From positions 94,812 to 158,811 of the forward strand of contig QGHH01000009.1 in assembly GCA_003640645.1 (NCBI GenBank): DNA of 64,000 nucleotides, given 5' to 3'. Source of the stretch: Fredinandcohnia aciditolerans (GTDB taxonomy: Bacteria > Bacillota > Bacilli > Bacillales > Bacillaceae_L). Numbering within the stretch: position 1 is the stretch's first letter; each line of letters begins with the position of its first letter. Of the stretch, positions 52,948-63,967 are shown piece by piece. A program made the position numbers and the translations under genes. Under the pieces are notes generated by a model. That model made no database searches. It had not been told where the DNA came from and was given only the letters and a program-made list of their open reading frames with translations.

Positions 52948-55353
52948 TTCAACTTCCATATAATCGTATGGAGTAATTCCTTCCATGCCAATATTTGGGT
53001 CGGTTTGGAAAATAACCTCTTGATATGACTTTGCCTTTTCAGGTATTTCAACAGGAATAGGAGCTTCCTCCATTGCACCAAAGGTAGTTTTTAACTTTTC
53101 GCACAAGGTTGTTTGACGATTTGTATCGTTTGCACGTTGAACCCCTTGTCTTAATGCGTCTTCTTCGCCACATAGGATGAGGAAGTTTTTGGCTCTCGTT
53201 ATGGCTGTGTAAATTAAATTACGTCGTAGCATGCGATAATAACCTTTAACAATCGGTAAAATGACAATCGGGAATTCACTACCCTGTGATTTGTGAATGG
53301 AACAACAATATGCGTGTGTGATTTGGTTTAAGTCCTGTTTTGTATATGTGACTTCATTGCCTTCAAAATTTATAACAACCATATCCTGTTTTTCTGTGTT
53401 TTCTTTTGCATAAAAGATCGACTCGATTTCACCAATATCGCCATTAAACACATTATTTTCAGGCTGATTGACGAGTTGAAGCACCTTGTCACCACGCCGA
53501 TAAACGATATCTCCATATTTTAATTCTCGCTTGCCGTGTACAGGCGGATTAAAAAGCTCCTGTAGCATAACATTTAAACTGTCAATCCCTGCAGGACCGC
53601 GATACATTGGTGCCAAAACTTGAATATCCTTAACGGAAAAGCCCTTCTTTTTTGCATTATCCGAAACTTGCTTAACCACTTCAAGTACCTGGTTCTGGTA
53701 GCACTTTAAGAAAGAGCGGTCCTTTTTAGGTGAGGAAATATCAGGTGGTAGGGCGCCTTTTTTAATATCATGAGCCAATTCAATAATTGACGAACCTTCT
53801 GATTGTCGATAGATATCAGTTAGACGTACGGTTGGTACTACTTCAGATGCCAATAAATCCTTTAACACCTGACCAGGACCGACAGAAGGCAACTGGTCTT
53901 CATCCCCTACTAGCACAACTTGGACATGCTCCGGTAGTGATTTAAACAACTGATGTGCGATCCAAATATCGACCATCGAAACTTCATCCACTATCAGAAG
54001 CTTACCATTTATCGGGTTATCTTCATCATGACTAAAACCCTCAACTCCATTCCATCCAAGGAGTCGATGGATGGTGACGGCAGGGAGACCTGTTGATTCG
54101 CTCATTCGTTTTGCCGCGCGGCCTGTTGGTGCCACTAATAAAACTGGGAAAGGATTTTCGGAATTATAATCTTTTGGGTCTAAGGAGCAGCCGTGCAGTT
54201 CTCCGTATAATTCAACGATCCCCTTAATAACGGTTGTTTTCCCCGTACCTGGACCACCAGTTAAGAGGAGCATCGGAGACATAAGTGCTTTTTGGATTGC
54301 ATCTTTTTGCGAAGGCGCATATTGGACTTTAATCCTTTCCTCAAGGGCACCAAGTGCTAGCAAAAATTCAGACTCTGGAAAAAGATTTTCATATTCAGAT
54401 TGTTCCATGACCCGTTTTATATTTGTAATTAATCCTTTTTCAGAATAATAAAGGGTAGGTAAGTAGACCCTGTCCTCTTCAATAACAAGCTTACTTTCTT
54501 CTGTTAAACTTATTATTTCCTTAGAAATATCTGTTGCAACGATTTCTTCACGGCTACTTTGTTCTAATAATTGCTGAACACGATTGATTAAGTCTTCAAC
54601 AGAAAGGTAGACATGTCCGTCCTGTAATGAATCTTGTTCAAGTATGTATAAGCATCCAGCCTTGATTCTGTCTGGGTGATTTCCAGAAATCCCAAGTTGG
54701 CGTCCCAATTCGTCTGCTCTACCGAAACCAATACCTTCTATATCTTCGACTAACTTATACGGGCTATGTTGGAGAATTTCAAGTGTTTGCTCTTTATAGA
54801 CTTGATAAATCCTCATGGAAAGCTGAGGACCAAATCCATATTGAGAGAGACCAATCATGATCTGTTCAAGACCTTGGTGTTCTTGTAGGGTTTCATAAAT
54901 CTCTTTGGCCTTGTCTGCTGAAAGTTTATCAACTTCCTGCAAGACATCTGGGTTTGCGATGATTTTTGAAATGGCTCCTTCACCAAGTGTCTCTACAATT
55001 TTTTCTGCTGTCTTTTTCCCTATTCCTTTAAAAAGATCACTTGAAAGGTATTGGACGATTCCTTGTTTAGTATGTGGAATTTCTTTTTGGAATTGTTCAA
55101 CATGGAATTGGATGCCAAACCGCGGATGCTCCTTTAAGCGACCAAAAAAGATGTATGTTTCATTTTCATGAATTCGAGGGAAATACCCTGTTACAACTGC
55201 TTCTTTTTCATTATAGTCTTCATTTGTTTCTTGAAGCCTAATCCGAACGACAGAATACAAATTTTGCTCATTATGAAAAATCGTTACTAAATGAGTACCC
55301 TTCATAAATTTTCGTTGTTCATCAAATAAATCTAAAGATTCCTGTTGTTCCAT
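52945..55353 (-). CDS. recD2: ATP-dependent helicase RecD2 (YrrC)
   Basis: A 5'-3' superfamily 1B helicase for DNA repair in organisms without RecBCD pairing. The 802 residues begin with an OB-like region, then tandem helix-hairpin-helix motifs (LFKGIGKKTAEKIVETLG, LVEDIEGIGFGRADELGRQL). The helicase core has LLTGGPGTGKTTVIKG (Walker A), LLIVDEVSMVDIW (Walker B), VLVGDEDQLPSVGPG and ITHAYCCSIHKSQGSEFP. ATG after GGGGAGGGGATACTTA. It follows yrrB. Confidence 0.97.
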   Translation of the reverse strand: MEQQESLDLFDEQRKFMKGTHLVTIFHNEQNLYSVVRIRLQETNEDYNEKEAVVTGYFPRIHENETYIFFGRLKEHPRFGIQFHVEQFQKEIPHTKQGIVQYLSSDLFKGIGKKTAEKIVETLGEGAISKIIANPDVLQEVDKLSADKAKEIYETLQEHQGLEQIMIGLSQYGFGPQLSMRIYQVYKEQTLEILQHSPYKLVEDIEGIGFGRADELGRQLGISGNHPDRIKAGCLYILEQDSLQDGHVYLSVEDLINRVQQLLEQSSREEIVATDISKEIISLTEESKLVIEEDRVYLPTLYYSEKGLITNIKRVMEQSEYENLFPESEFLLALGALEERIKVQYAPSQKDAIQKALMSPMLLLTGGPGTGKTTVIKGIVELYGELHGCSLDPKDYNSENPFPVLLVAPTGRAAKRMSESTGLPAVTIHRLLGWNGVEGFSHDEDNPINGKLLIVDEVSMVDIWIAHQLFKSLPEHVQVVLVGDEDQLPSVGPGQVLKDLLASEVVPTVRLTDIYRQSEGSSIIELAHDIKKGALPPDISSPKKDRSFLKCYQNQVLEVVKQVSDNAKKKGFSVKDIQVLAPMYRGPAGIDSLNVMLQELFNPPVHGKRELKYGDIVYRRGDKVLQLVNQPENNVFNGDIGEIESIFYAKENTEKQDMVVINFEGNEVTYTKQDLNQITHAYCCSIHKSQGSEFPIVILPIVKGYYRMLRRNLIYTAITRAKNFLILCGEEDALRQGVQRANDTNRQTTLCEKLKTTFGAMEEAPIPVEIPEKAKSYQEVIFQTDPNIGMEGITPYDYMEVE

Positions 55354-55373
55354 TAAGTATCCCCTCCCCTCAA

Positions 55374-56036
55374 TTATTCACTTAAGGCTTCACTAACAAT
55401 CTTTTTCCCGTTTGCTGCAAGCATATGGTCAGGTTGAATTTCTAATGCTTTTTCAAACATGTAGAGTGCTTTTTCATAATCATTCTTAAAACCTGCATAG
55501 GCTACACCTAAATTGTAATAGGCATCCGAGTGATTTGGTTCTAATTCAATTACAGAATGGAACGTTTTGATTGCTTCGTCAATTACTGATTCACCCGCTA
55601 GGCAGAGGCCATACTGAAATAATGCATCCACATCATTTTCGTTTAATTCAACTGCACGTTTCATATATGGCAGTGCTAATTTTGGTTGGCCAAGCTGAAT
55701 CAATGTCATCCCTAGCATAAAATATGTATCACTATTTTCCAAGCCTGCTTTTAGAGCTTTTTCAAACATATCCTTTGCTTTTAAGAAATCTTCTTGGTTG
55801 TAGAGAAGATTACCAATTCCGTAATAAGCTGTTCCCGCTCCTTCGTCAAGCTCGAGTGCTTTTCTAAAAAAAGCAATCGCTCTTTCAGGGTCACCCACAG
55901 CCGCTAGAAGATTGCCGAAGTTAATATAGTAAACCGGCTCTTTCGGGTTTTCTTCAATAGCCTGAGTAAAGCATTTCGCTGCTTCTTCGTACTTACCTTC
56001 TTGCATATATTCAATGCCTTGTTTATTTAAATCCAA
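55374..56036 (-). CDS. yrrB: TPR-repeat protein YrrB
   Basis: A 220-residue protein made of about six tetratricopeptide repeats with the A/G-Y-A/F-P spacing (MQEGKYEEAAKCFTQAIEEN and PKEPVYYINFGNLLAAVGD; later SDAYYNLGVAYAGFKNDYEK). No signal peptide, so probably a cytosolic scaffold. The TTG at 56036 follows GGAG at 10 bases. It lies between mnmA and recD2 as in B. subtilis. Partner unknown. Confidence 0.93.
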   Translation of the reverse strand: MDLNKQGIEYMQEGKYEEAAKCFTQAIEENPKEPVYYINFGNLLAAVGDPERAIAFFRKALELDEGAGTAYYGIGNLLYNQEDFLKAKDMFEKALKAGLENSDTYFMLGMTLIQLGQPKLALPYMKRAVELNENDVDALFQYGLCLAGESVIDEAIKTFHSVIELEPNHSDAYYNLGVAYAGFKNDYEKALYMFEKALEIQPDHMLAANGKKIVSEALSE

Positions 56037-56122
56037 TGATATTCAACTCCAGAATCGACTTTTTTTGCACTCATATTATAACACAGGAAAACCCCAACCC
56101 TAAATATAGAGTTGAGGTTTCT

Positions 56123-58389
<2,267 letters not shown>

Positions 58390-58440
58390 CAAATCAGCCC
58401 TCCTTTTTTAAAAAAGTAACGTTATTATGACACGTTTTCC

Positions 58441-58854
58441 TTAAATGTAAAACATATATGCATCGTTTCCATCGCTGTGGCTTGCGAGGTCTTCGAGTGT
58501 AGTACTGTCTAGTACTTCTTTTACAGCATCTCGTATTCGTATCCATAATTCCCGTTTTGCTGGCTCTTCATCCTCTAGGACTTCTACAGGGCTAATTGGT
58601 CCCTCAAGAACGAGAATAACATCTCCTGCTGTAATTTTTGTAGGTTCATCCCCTAATACATAGCCTCCATAGGCACCACGAATACTTTTCACCAATCCTG
58701 CATTACGTAAAGGTGATATTAATTGTTCAAGATAATGTTCAGAAAGTTCGTGTTTTGCTGCAATTGATTTTAGGGAGAGCGGTCCTTTTCCATGATTTTT
58801 TGCAAGTTCAATCATGATTGTGAGACCATATCTACCTTTTGTTGATATTTTCAT
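58441..58854 (-). CDS. cymR: Rrf2-family cysteine metabolism repressor CymR
   Basis: CymR, in complex with CysK, represses sulfur-uptake and transsulfuration genes. The 137-residue protein starts MKISTKGRYGLTIMIELAK. The winged helix includes LKSIAAKHELSEHYLEQLIS and SIRGAYGGYVLG. It lacks the three clustered cysteines of iron-sulfur Rrf2 proteins such as IscR, as CymR does. Likely targets include the yrrT-mccB operon in this window. Confidence 0.96.
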   Translation of the reverse strand: MKISTKGRYGLTIMIELAKNHGKGPLSLKSIAAKHELSEHYLEQLISPLRNAGLVKSIRGAYGGYVLGDEPTKITAGDVILVLEGPISPVEVLEDEEPAKRELWIRIRDAVKEVLDSTTLEDLASHSDGNDAYMFYI

Positions 58855-58866
58855 TCACTTTCACCT

Positions 58867-59538
58867 CTAATTACTAAAATGATTCACTTCAACTATTCGT
58901 GCCTTCGCCAATTTCTGTTTTAATACATCATGCATTCGCTGAGTTTGTGGCAATGCAAAACCTGCGATATAGCCTATCCCTACACAATATATTAAAGTTC
59001 CGATAAAAACAGGTCCTCCTAACAACCACCCAATCGTTAGTACAATAATTTCCATTCCTGTACGTATATATTGCACTTTCCAATTAGTAAGTTGGGTTAG
59101 TGCTAACATCAGACTGTCTCTTGGACCAGCACCAACACTCGCTGATATATAGATTCCCATCCCATATCCGTTAATAAGTAATCCCATCAACAGCATGATT
59201 AATTTCCCGATAAAACTTTCTGGTGTTACAAGGAAAGGAGCCATCATGAACATATCAATGAAAATACCTACTGATATCATATTTAAAAAAGCACCAATTT
59301 GAGGCAGTCGCTTTAATAATAATGAGGATAGGAACAAAACAAAAAAGCCGACAATGATCGACCATGAGCCAATAGTAAGACCAATTTGTTTAAATAGTCC
59401 GATATGCAAAACATCCCAGGGTGATGCCCCAAGCTCTGCTTTGATGATCATGACTACTCCCAATGACATGATTAACATCCCAATAAAAAAAGTAGACCAC
59501 TTCAAAATGTGGCGGCTAAAGCTAATCTGTGCTCGCAA
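58867..59538 (-). CDS. YczE/YyaS/YitT family integral membrane protein
   Basis: A 223-residue protein with five or six transmembrane helices (WSTFFIGMLIMSLGVVMIIK, SIIVGFFVLFLSSLLL and others). The family pattern ELGASPWDVLHIGL and ISASVGAGPRDSLMLAL is visible; these repeated G-x-P-D/R-x-L motifs are typical of YczE/YitT proteins. The TTG at 59538, 8 bases after GGAG, is chosen over a GTG ten codons upstream. It is divergent from rarA. Function unknown. Confidence 0.85.
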   Translation of the reverse strand: MRAQISFSRHILKWSTFFIGMLIMSLGVVMIIKAELGASPWDVLHIGLFKQIGLTIGSWSIIVGFFVLFLSSLLLKRLPQIGAFLNMISVGIFIDMFMMAPFLVTPESFIGKLIMLLMGLLINGYGMGIYISASVGAGPRDSLMLALTQLTNWKVQYIRTGMEIIVLTIGWLLGGPVFIGTLIYCVGIGYIAGFALPQTQRMHDVLKQKLAKARIVEVNHFSN

Positions 59539-59732
59539 TTTCCTCACTCCATCTCTTATGTCTCCCACTGTTGCATAACTTTTCTCTATTTGCTATTTCG
59601 ATTTCGTCTAAACTCACGACATTATATCATAAATTGCATTGTATTTGTATTTTATCGGGTCGAAACGTATGATAAAGTTGATGTACATACATTAAAATGA
59701 TTAGGATTTTGTTGGATAAGGGGATGAATGTT

Positions 59733-61034
59733 TTGCTTTTTGAATCACTTATCGAAGCACCTTTATCGTACCGAATGCGCCCCAAGCATATTGAAGAAAT
59801 TCTTGGACAAAAGCACATTATTGGTAAGGATACAGCTTTATATAAAATGATTATGAATGGACATGTTCCTTCCATCTTACTTTACGGGGAACCTGGAATT
59901 GGAAAAACTTCCATTGCAACTGCGATTGCTGGTACGGTTGATATGCCCTTTATCTCAATTAATGCAACAACTGCTGGGAAAAAGGATATAGAGGATGCTG
60001 TTTCAACTGCAAAAACGGAAGGGAAATTAATATTTTTTATTGATGAAGTCCATCGCTTTAACAAAGCGCAGCAAGATTATTTGCTTCCACATGTTGAAAG
60101 AGGTTTGATATCATTAATCGGGGCAACAACGGAAAACCCGTTCCATGACGTAAACCCTGCGATTCGGAGCAGATGTGGACAGATAAAAGAGCTTCGTCCC
60201 TTAACAAAAGAAAATATAAAAGAATTAATATTGCGTGCCTTAGCGGATTCAGAACGTGGACTTGGCGATTTACAAATTTCAATTTCGGAAGAAGCAATAG
60301 ACCTCATTTCATCATCCACAAAAGGAGATGCACGTTCTGCTATGAATGTGTTAGAGGATGTTGTTATGGCCTCAAAAGTCAGAGACAGTGAAGTGATTGA
60401 AGTTGACATAGAGCTAGTTAAGGAATGTGTTGAAAATAAGGGCTTTTCCCATGACAAAGATGGGGATCTTCATTATTCACTGCTCTCCTGTCTTCAAAAA
60501 AGTATCCGTGGTAGTGATGTAAATGCTGCGTTACATTATTTAGCAAGACTAATTGAAGGTGGAGATTTAGTTTCAATTTGCAGACGTCTAACGGTAATTG
60601 CCTATGAAGATATTTCAATCGCTGCACCTGAGGTTGGGGCTCATACAATTGCTGCTTGCCAGGCTGTAGAACGATTAGGGCTGCCCGAGGCACGCATTCC
60701 ACTAGCAAATGTTGTGATTGAACAGTGTCTATCACCCAAAACAAATAGTGCTTATAAATCACTAGATAAGGCAATTGAAGATATTCGAAAGGGAAATATC
60801 GGGGAAATTCCAGATCACCTGCGAGATGCCCATTACAGCGGTGCAAAAGAATTAGGTCATGGAATTGGCTATAAATATCCACATGATTATCCAAATGGAT
60901 GGGTTAAGCAGCAATACTTACCAGAACTATTAAAGAACAGAAAATACTTTAAACCCAAACAAAATGGACAAGAAAAGTATTTTGCAAAAGTATATGATCG
61001 ACTTGAACAATTACAAAAAGAGGGGGAGAAATAG
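59733..61034 (+). CDS. rarA: Replication-associated recombination protein RarA (MgsA-type AAA ATPase)
   Basis: A clamp-loader-like AAA+ ATPase acting at stalled forks. Motifs: LLYGEPGIGKTSIATAI (Walker A), IFFIDEVHRFNKAQQD (Walker B), LIGATTENPFHDVNPAIRSR (sensor 1 and arginine finger), then the MgsA C-terminal domain (CLSPKTNSAYKSLDKA, HLRDAHYSGAKELGHG). About 433 residues from the TTG at 59733, which is 9 bases after AAGGGG; the ATG at 59724 abuts that site, but it cannot be excluded. Confidence 0.95.
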   Translation: MLFESLIEAPLSYRMRPKHIEEILGQKHIIGKDTALYKMIMNGHVPSILLYGEPGIGKTSIATAIAGTVDMPFISINATTAGKKDIEDAVSTAKTEGKLIFFIDEVHRFNKAQQDYLLPHVERGLISLIGATTENPFHDVNPAIRSRCGQIKELRPLTKENIKELILRALADSERGLGDLQISISEEAIDLISSSTKGDARSAMNVLEDVVMASKVRDSEVIEVDIELVKECVENKGFSHDKDGDLHYSLLSCLQKSIRGSDVNAALHYLARLIEGGDLVSICRRLTVIAYEDISIAAPEVGAHTIAACQAVERLGLPEARIPLANVVIEQCLSPKTNSAYKSLDKAIEDIRKGNIGEIPDHLRDAHYSGAKELGHGIGYKYPHDYPNGWVKQQYLPELLKNRKYFKPKQNGQEKYFAKVYDRLEQLQKEGEK

Positions 61035-61062
61035 ACTAAACTATTTCTTCCCCCTTATTTAT
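61018..61062 (+). terminator. Bidirectional terminator between rarA and the ABC permease
   Basis: GGGGGAGAAATAG pairs with CTATTTCTTCCCCC (one bulge), followed by TTATTTATT on the plus strand and a CTCTTTTTG flank on the minus strand. Confidence 0.88.
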
Positions 61063-62012
61063 TAAGCAGCAACATCACGTTTCGTAAAGACAAACCACGT
61101 TAATGTATTAAAAATGACAAAATAAATAATTAACATAATAACTGAAAATGTCATCGTCATTCCTTCAACTAGAACATACCCAGTTAAATATTGAGATAAA
61201 TCTGTATTCGCAAAGAGAATGTATTTTGCCCACTCAAACTTTGTGGCCAAAAGGGCTGTAACATTCACTCCTACAAACATTAAGAAGATTGCTAAACCAA
61301 TTGCTAGACCACTATTTCTAAAAATAGTAGAAATCATAAATGCAAATGTTGACATCATGATTAAATTAATTGATTTTAATCCGAAGACCCCGAGAATATG
61401 TGAAACCATATGAACCTCATGTACGGCGCCATCTCTATAAACAAGGTGAGGTGTGGAGCCTTCGATACCAAAGAATATACTTCCTACTAAAAATGAAACT
61501 ACAAATAGTAAAACTAAAGAAAATAACGCAAACAAAATGGTAGCTAAATATTTTGACAGAAGAATCTTCGCTCTTGATACTGGTCGTATTAATAATAATT
61601 TAATGGTTCCCCAAGTAAATTCAGAGGCAACACTACTTGCACCAACAACTATTGTAAACAATGTAATCAATGAAACAATTTCTGCAGCAATCGTCATAAA
61701 ATTCCAGGTAGATCTAGATTCCATCGGAGCAATATCATGCTCGATTCGATATTCATTAATCGCTAATTCTTTTTTTGAAATATCCTTTACCATGTCAGGT
61801 AAGTCTTCGTTCGCTAAATCTGTCTTATACATTTCATTCTGTTGTAGTAAGTTTTGTTTCCATTGTTCATCAACAGAGTCTGAAGCTGTGATATTCATTA
61901 CAATTCCCACAACTACAGCTACTGCTATCAATATTACAAGCATAATCCAAGTGGAAATACGACGGTAAATTTTCATATTTTCATTTTGTATCAGTTTCAC
62001 GATATTAGCCAA
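61062..62012 (-). CDS. ABC-2 type transporter permease
   Basis: The membrane subunit of an exporter. It has 316 residues: helix 1 (WIMLVILIAVAVVVGIVMNI), a large extracellular loop (residues 42-105), then five more helices, including FMTIAAEIVSLITLFTIVVG and FALFSLVLLFVVSFLVGSI. The first eight bases overlap the ATPase gene, so the two are cotranslated. Topology resembles bacitracin/lantibiotic-immunity or YhcI/YtrC-type permeases. Substrate not predictable. Confidence 0.88.
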   Translation of the reverse strand: MANIVKLIQNENMKIYRRISTWIMLVILIAVAVVVGIVMNITASDSVDEQWKQNLLQQNEMYKTDLANEDLPDMVKDISKKELAINEYRIEHDIAPMESRSTWNFMTIAAEIVSLITLFTIVVGASSVASEFTWGTIKLLLIRPVSRAKILLSKYLATILFALFSLVLLFVVSFLVGSIFFGIEGSTPHLVYRDGAVHEVHMVSHILGVFGLKSINLIMMSTFAFMISTIFRNSGLAIGLAIFLMFVGVNVTALLATKFEWAKYILFANTDLSQYLTGYVLVEGMTMTFSVIMLIIYFVIFNTLTWFVFTKRDVAA

Positions 62013-62925
62013 TTCTGCTACCTCCTGTTACTTCTAAGAATCGGTCTTCTAGTGATTTGGAAAGCTGTGTGATTCCAAACACCTGAATCTCATTTTTTAC
62101 AAGACTAGCATTTATTTGCGGAATCATCTCATGTTCAATGTTGAGTTCAATTCCTTTTTCGGTTTGTTTTACTTCAAGTGCAGGGTATTCAGATGATAGT
62201 ATTGATAGAGTTTTTTCTACATTACCCACTTGAAAAAAGACTCTAATGCTTGTTTCTTCATTCATAAAATCAGTGACTTTTTGTACACCCACTAATCTAC
62301 CATCTTGTATAATTCCAATTCGATCACACATCATTTCCATTTCAGAGAGCAAGTGACTGGAAACAATTACGGCTAAGCCTTCTTCCCTAGCAAGCTTTCG
62401 AATATAATCGCGAACTTCACGAATTCCAGCAGGATCTAATCCATTTGTTGGTTCGTCTAGAATCAAAATCGAAGGACTGTGTAATAATGCTTGAGCAATG
62501 CCTAAGCGCTGTCTCATCCCTAATGAATAGGTTTTAACCTTCTCATTGATTCTCTTTTCAAGACCAACAAGCTTTGTTACCTCAAGGATTCTTTCTTTTG
62601 ATATGCCGTTTACCATCCTTGCATAATGAACAAGATTTTGATATCCCGTTAAAAACTTATACATTTCCGGGTTTTCAACAATGCCGCCAATATGTCTTAC
62701 AGCTTGTTCAAAATTCTTGGCAACATTTGTTCCTTTTATCATGACTTCACCATCAGTGATGGACATTAGCCCTACAAGCATTCGAATCGTAGTCGTTTTA
62801 CCAGCACCGTTTGGCCCTAAAAAGCCAAAAACTTCACCTGGATATACATCAAAGGAAATTCCCTTAATGATTTCTTTTTTACCAATTGTCTTTTTTACAT
62901 TTTTTAATTGTAAAACTGGTTGCAC
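62005..62925 (-). CDS. ABC transporter ATP-binding protein (BcrA/CcmA-like)
   Basis: The 306-residue ATPase partner of the permease. Walker A FGFLGPNGAGKTTTIRML, signature TYSLGMRQRLGIAQALL, Walker B ILILDEPTNGLDPAGI and the switch histidine in VIVSSHLLSEME. A C-terminal extension of about 80 residues follows, as in drug- or bacteriocin-export ATPases. GTG start after AGGGGGAAAAAAT. A hairpin lies just upstream in its leader. No regulator gene is adjacent, so the inducer is unknown. Confidence 0.92.
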   Translation of the reverse strand: MQPVLQLKNVKKTIGKKEIIKGISFDVYPGEVFGFLGPNGAGKTTTIRMLVGLMSITDGEVMIKGTNVAKNFEQAVRHIGGIVENPEMYKFLTGYQNLVHYARMVNGISKERILEVTKLVGLEKRINEKVKTYSLGMRQRLGIAQALLHSPSILILDEPTNGLDPAGIREVRDYIRKLAREEGLAVIVSSHLLSEMEMMCDRIGIIQDGRLVGVQKVTDFMNEETSIRVFFQVGNVEKTLSILSSEYPALEVKQTEKGIELNIEHEMIPQINASLVKNEIQVFGITQLSKSLEDRFLEVTGGSRIG

Positions 62926-62948
62926 ATTTTTTCCCCCTATCAGTTTGT

Positions 62949-62971
62949 GAGATTCATTCGTGTAGAATCTC
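62949..62971 (-). other. Hairpin in the leader of the ABC operon
   Basis: GAGATTC pairs with GAATCTC around a nine-base loop, about 12 bases upstream of the ATPase ribosome binding site. No T run follows. It could shield the 5' end or affect translation. The rest of 62926-63130 shows only AT-rich sequence, including a TATAAT on the minus strand without a clear -35 box. Confidence 0.45.
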
Positions 62972-63131
62972 GTTCGCCGTTTTCCGGATTATGCGACAAT
63001 ACTACTTACGTATTATAGATGAAAAAGTTCCCATTTTTTTAGGTTGTGAGAGAAATTAACAATTCTTTTACATTAAAAACCCAGTCACTGTACTCCTTAT
63101 GTAGTATTTTCTTTTTGATAAAACTACTAAT

Positions 63132-63161
63132 GTATAAAAAAAATAGAACGTGGTCATGCTA
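63132..63161 (+). promoter_or_regulatory. Sigma-F/sigma-G-type promoter of rsfA
   Basis: GTATA (63132-63136), a 15-base spacer and GGTCATGCTA (63152-63161). This agrees well with the forespore consensus, including CATNNTA. It sits 47 bases before the start codon. B. subtilis rsfA is a sigma-F gene. Confidence 0.7.
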
Positions 63162-63208
63162 GATATAAAGAAAAAATCTATTATTTTAAGTAATTGGGAG
63201 TTGGTTAT

Positions 63209-63904
63209 ATGAAAGTAAGACAAGACGCATGGTCACATGAAGATGATTTATTATTAGCTGAAACAGTTTTACGCTACATACGTGAAGGCGGAACTCAATT
63301 GGCTGCTTTTGACGAAGTAGGCGATAAATTAAACCGTACATCAGCGGCATGTGGGTTTAGATGGAATGCGGAAGTCCGTAATAATTATGAGCAAGCAATT
63401 GCTATTGCAAAAAAGCAGCGTAAAGAAAGAAAACGAGCATTAGATAGAATGAACAAGGATAAAGGAACATCTCAAGAAAAAACAGTCAGTCAGGAGGCAT
63501 TTGTAGAAGAAACACCTGCACCTGTTTATATCGAGGAGGTTTCTGCGGAACTAATCCCTTCTTCTAAATCATTCAGTAATCCAATCAATAATTCAATTAC
63601 GCTTGAAGATTGTATTTCATTCTTATCTTCATTACGTCATAATGATTTTCTTTCGAATCAGTTAGAAATGGAAAATAATCGTTTGCGTCGTGAAAATGAA
63701 TCATTAAAGCAACAAACTAAAGAGCTTGAGAAGAGACTTGAAAAGTTATCTGACCAACAGACTATCATTCAAGAAGACTACCAAGCACTTGTACAAATTA
63801 TGGACCGTGCAAGACGCTTAGTCATGTTTGAAGATACAGAGGATCGTAACTCCCCGACATTCCGAATGGATAAAAACGGGAATCTTGAGCAATTAGCAAA
63901 ATAG
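63209..63904 (+). CDS. rsfA: RsfA family prespore-specific transcriptional regulator
   Basis: A Myb/SANT-like regulator that adjusts sigma-F-dependent genes in the forespore. The 231 residues begin MKVRQDAWSHEDDLLLAETV and include TSAACGFRWNAEVRNNYEQA, the family's helix-turn-helix segment. A charged linker follows, then a coiled coil (QLEMENNRLRRENESLKQQT, 155-195). The ATG at 63209 follows GGGAGTTGGTTAT. The assignment to rsfA or a paralogue (YlbO type) is open; the sigma-F-like promoter supports the family role. Confidence 0.85.
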   Translation: MKVRQDAWSHEDDLLLAETVLRYIREGGTQLAAFDEVGDKLNRTSAACGFRWNAEVRNNYEQAIAIAKKQRKERKRALDRMNKDKGTSQEKTVSQEAFVEETPAPVYIEEVSAELIPSSKSFSNPINNSITLEDCISFLSSLRHNDFLSNQLEMENNRLRRENESLKQQTKELEKRLEKLSDQQTIIQEDYQALVQIMDRARRLVMFEDTEDRNSPTFRMDKNGNLEQLAK

Positions 63905-63967
63905 AAAAAACGTGGCTAACGAGTGAACTGACCTAGTGATTTGAGACATCAAAAAAAACACCTAAGC

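Noticed and set aside
61453-61968. 171-codon plus-strand ORF opposite the ABC permease
   Set aside because: Antisense to an intact membrane protein gene; no start signal and no family resemblance.
62926-63130. 6S RNA gene near rarA
   Set aside because: A 6S RNA lies near this cluster in B. subtilis, but no long rod-like fold with a central bubble was seen here.
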